Part shown: positions 62,608 through 64,000 of the stretch, piece by piece
Position numbering within the stretch: the first letter of the stretch is position 1
Layout of the letters: each line of letters begins with the position of its first letter
Source: Blasia pusilla
Lineage: Eukaryota > Marchantiophyta > Marchantiopsida > Blasiales
Assembly (NCBI GenBank): GCA_050084515.1
Contig: CM114275.1
Location: 26,970,001-27,034,000 of the forward strand
Direction: 5' to 3'
DNA: 64,000 bases
Notes under the pieces: model-generated
What the model saw: only the letters and a program-made list of their open reading frames with translations
Database searches by the model: none
Told to the model about the DNA's origin: nothing
Translations under genes and position numbers: made by a program

Positions 62608-63619
62608 TGTTGCGCAACCCTCATAACCAAACGAACGCCAAACGGAACATGAGAACTTTAGCGGGTTCACCCTAGGATGGTTGCGATTTGGAGAGGTCTC
62701 TTGGAAGAGTTGCAAGAGCCGAAACGCACGAATAGAGTTTTTGCGTTTCATGCGTTTAAGATCGCAACTAGGAAACCTTGACCAAACGTGAACCAAGACT
62801 TGAGAAGAGTCAAGTCTAGGAAGCTTGGTTGCCAAAGAGGTGAGAACCGGATTTGGAACGCAACTAGCGTTTGGGGTTTTGACTATATTTCGGATCATAA
62901 CGTTTAGTTTTGAGATGCGTTTGGAACAAAAAATGTCTCATTGGAAATCTCATAAAACTTTCGCTCCAATGCATGAAAGATCTTAGAAAATACATAAGCA
63001 AAGGTTGAGATATTGGCCAAAAAAATGTTGGGGGATTTTGGTTGAGGGCCACAAAGAGGGGCCTGACTGTCTTTTCCCCAAAGTTAGGGGGAGGGAGGAG
63101 ATCCCCAAAAGTACTAGTGAGGGGGAGTGTCTCTAAGGATGCTTGGGACTTGAACCCCACTTTTGGGTGCCAAATATAGGGTGGCTCAAAGGCACGGAAT
63201 GAAGAGGGAGTTTGGTGTTGGGATTCGAAACCCAAACCTGGTCCAAGGAGTGGATTCCGAATGCCACACTTGGATTCCAAACCGCGACTGATTTTAGTGA
63301 GTTTCGGTTAGGGACTCATTTGAGGTCCATTGGACAGTTGGGACCGCAAAGCATGCAAGCGTCGTTTGAGGTCCCTGGACTAACCAGAAAGTCTTTCCCA
63401 AGTCTTCAAAGACTTGTCTATGTTGTAAAGCAAGAAACTAGGAAGGTTAAGCCTGATGAGAGGTTGAGTCGAGAGTTTGATGAGTTGGAGTGTTGACTGA
63501 CCCAGACCAACTAACGTGAGTGCGTGTTTTGGTGCAGATCAGCAGTGAGAGCGTGCCCTACTGAACACACATTTCCCCAACACTAAAGATTGATGTTCAA
63601 GGAGAGTAGATCCACGACA
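62608..63619 (+). repeat. Full-length copy of the 1-kb LTR family (solo-LTR-like)
   Basis: Begins TGTTGCGCAACCCTCATAACC and ends GGAGAGTAGATCCACGACA, matching both ends of the nested LTRs at 17618-19554 and 18172-19203 and aligning along their length (1,012 bp). Shared landmarks include 'accaaacgaacgcc', 'ggttgagggcca', 'actagt', 'ggcacggaatg' and 'ctggactaaccagaaagtct'. The flanks ATGTT (62603-62607) and TCTGC (63620-63624) do not match, so no target duplication is visible. Minus-strand frames crossing it are not genes. Confidence 0.8.
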
Positions 63620-64000
63620 TCTGCGGACACAGACTTTATCCACATACAATCTTATGATCACTACAAAAAAAATTTAAATGGAGTGATAATCTTTTAGAAC
63701 CATTGGATGATTTTTAACTCGATTTTTAAACTTTATGGGATTCAATAAAATATCTTATTAGATTAATATGTGAATATTTTAAGTATTATCAAAACTTATT
63801 CACTATTATTAGAAATAAAATTATCAGTTATTTTTGAAAATATTTTAATTATTTATTACTCTATATATGGAACTCCAACTGATTGAAGACTTAAAAATAG
63901 AAATATTTCAATTTAGGAATGAATTGTAAGAAAAAATAGTATAAATATGAGATTCACAACATAGAAATATGCAGAAAAGGCAAAGTGATATTTATACCTA
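63620..64000. other. AT-rich gene-free end of window
   Basis: No feature recognised. Confidence 0.5.

Noticed and set aside
62386-63280. Minus-strand frames of 170 and 138 codons
   Set aside because: They cross the 1-kb LTR repeat and its flank. The same LTR elsewhere has these frames broken, so they are not genes.

Overview
The window looks like nuclear DNA of a plant-lineage (streptophyte) eukaryote whose sperm are probably motile: a bryophyte, lycophyte, fern or possibly a charophyte. The evidence is three genes with GT-AG introns. They are a plant-type cofactor-independent phosphoglycerate mutase, an ALG5-type dolichyl-phosphate glucosyltransferase, and a complete eight-exon gene for an ASH/MSP-domain axonemal protein of the CFAP65 type. 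The last is expected only where cilia or flagella are built. I cannot fix the species. The rest is mostly decayed transposable elements in an AT-rich background.

Layout. 0-7.5 kb: fragments of a 1-kb LTR family, a Ty1/copia reverse transcriptase relic and a LINE endonuclease relic. 7.5-12.6 kb: phosphoglycerate mutase (minus strand, six exons, 566 codons). 12.6-15.2 kb: AT-rich, gene-free. 15.2-22.3 kb: an old antisense copy of a Ty3/gypsy element carrying a DNA methyltransferase domain, split by two nested solo LTRs. 24.3-29.4 kb: a GC-rich island, then ALG5 (plus strand). 29.4-36.7 kb: gene-free, with a gag relic, a tRNA-derived SINE and a 124-bp (AG)n tract. 36.7-45.6 kb: a much better preserved copy of the same Ty3/gypsy family with both LTRs. 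45.7-47.3 kb: nothing recognised. 47.3-55.8 kb: CFAP65-like gene (minus strand). 55.8-64 kb: AT-rich, with a mini-Helitron and a second partial copy, two tRNA-derived SINE heads and a 1-kb solo-LTR-like repeat.

The main discovery is the Ty3/gypsy element. Its order is LTR - gag (two zinc knuckles) - aspartic protease - C5-cytosine DNA methyltransferase - reverse transcriptase - RNase H - integrase - PHD finger - LTR. It therefore carries a likely 'writer' of DNA methylation and a likely 'reader' of chromatin in one polyprotein. Both copies are broken by stops and frameshifts, many of them TAG where CAG is expected, which fits decay of methylated cytosine. The better copy also has a 273/276-bp inverted duplication of the start of gag right after its 5' LTR, which could give a hairpin RNA and so small RNAs against the family. 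DNA methyltransferases captured by retrotransposons have been reported from charophytes and dinoflagellates. The combination with a PHD finger, a hairpin and a second, nested-disrupted copy here is what deserves follow-up.

All gene models were built by hand from reading frames and splice signals. For the three genes, exon phases add up exactly. The only unresolved part is the 5' end of ALG5.
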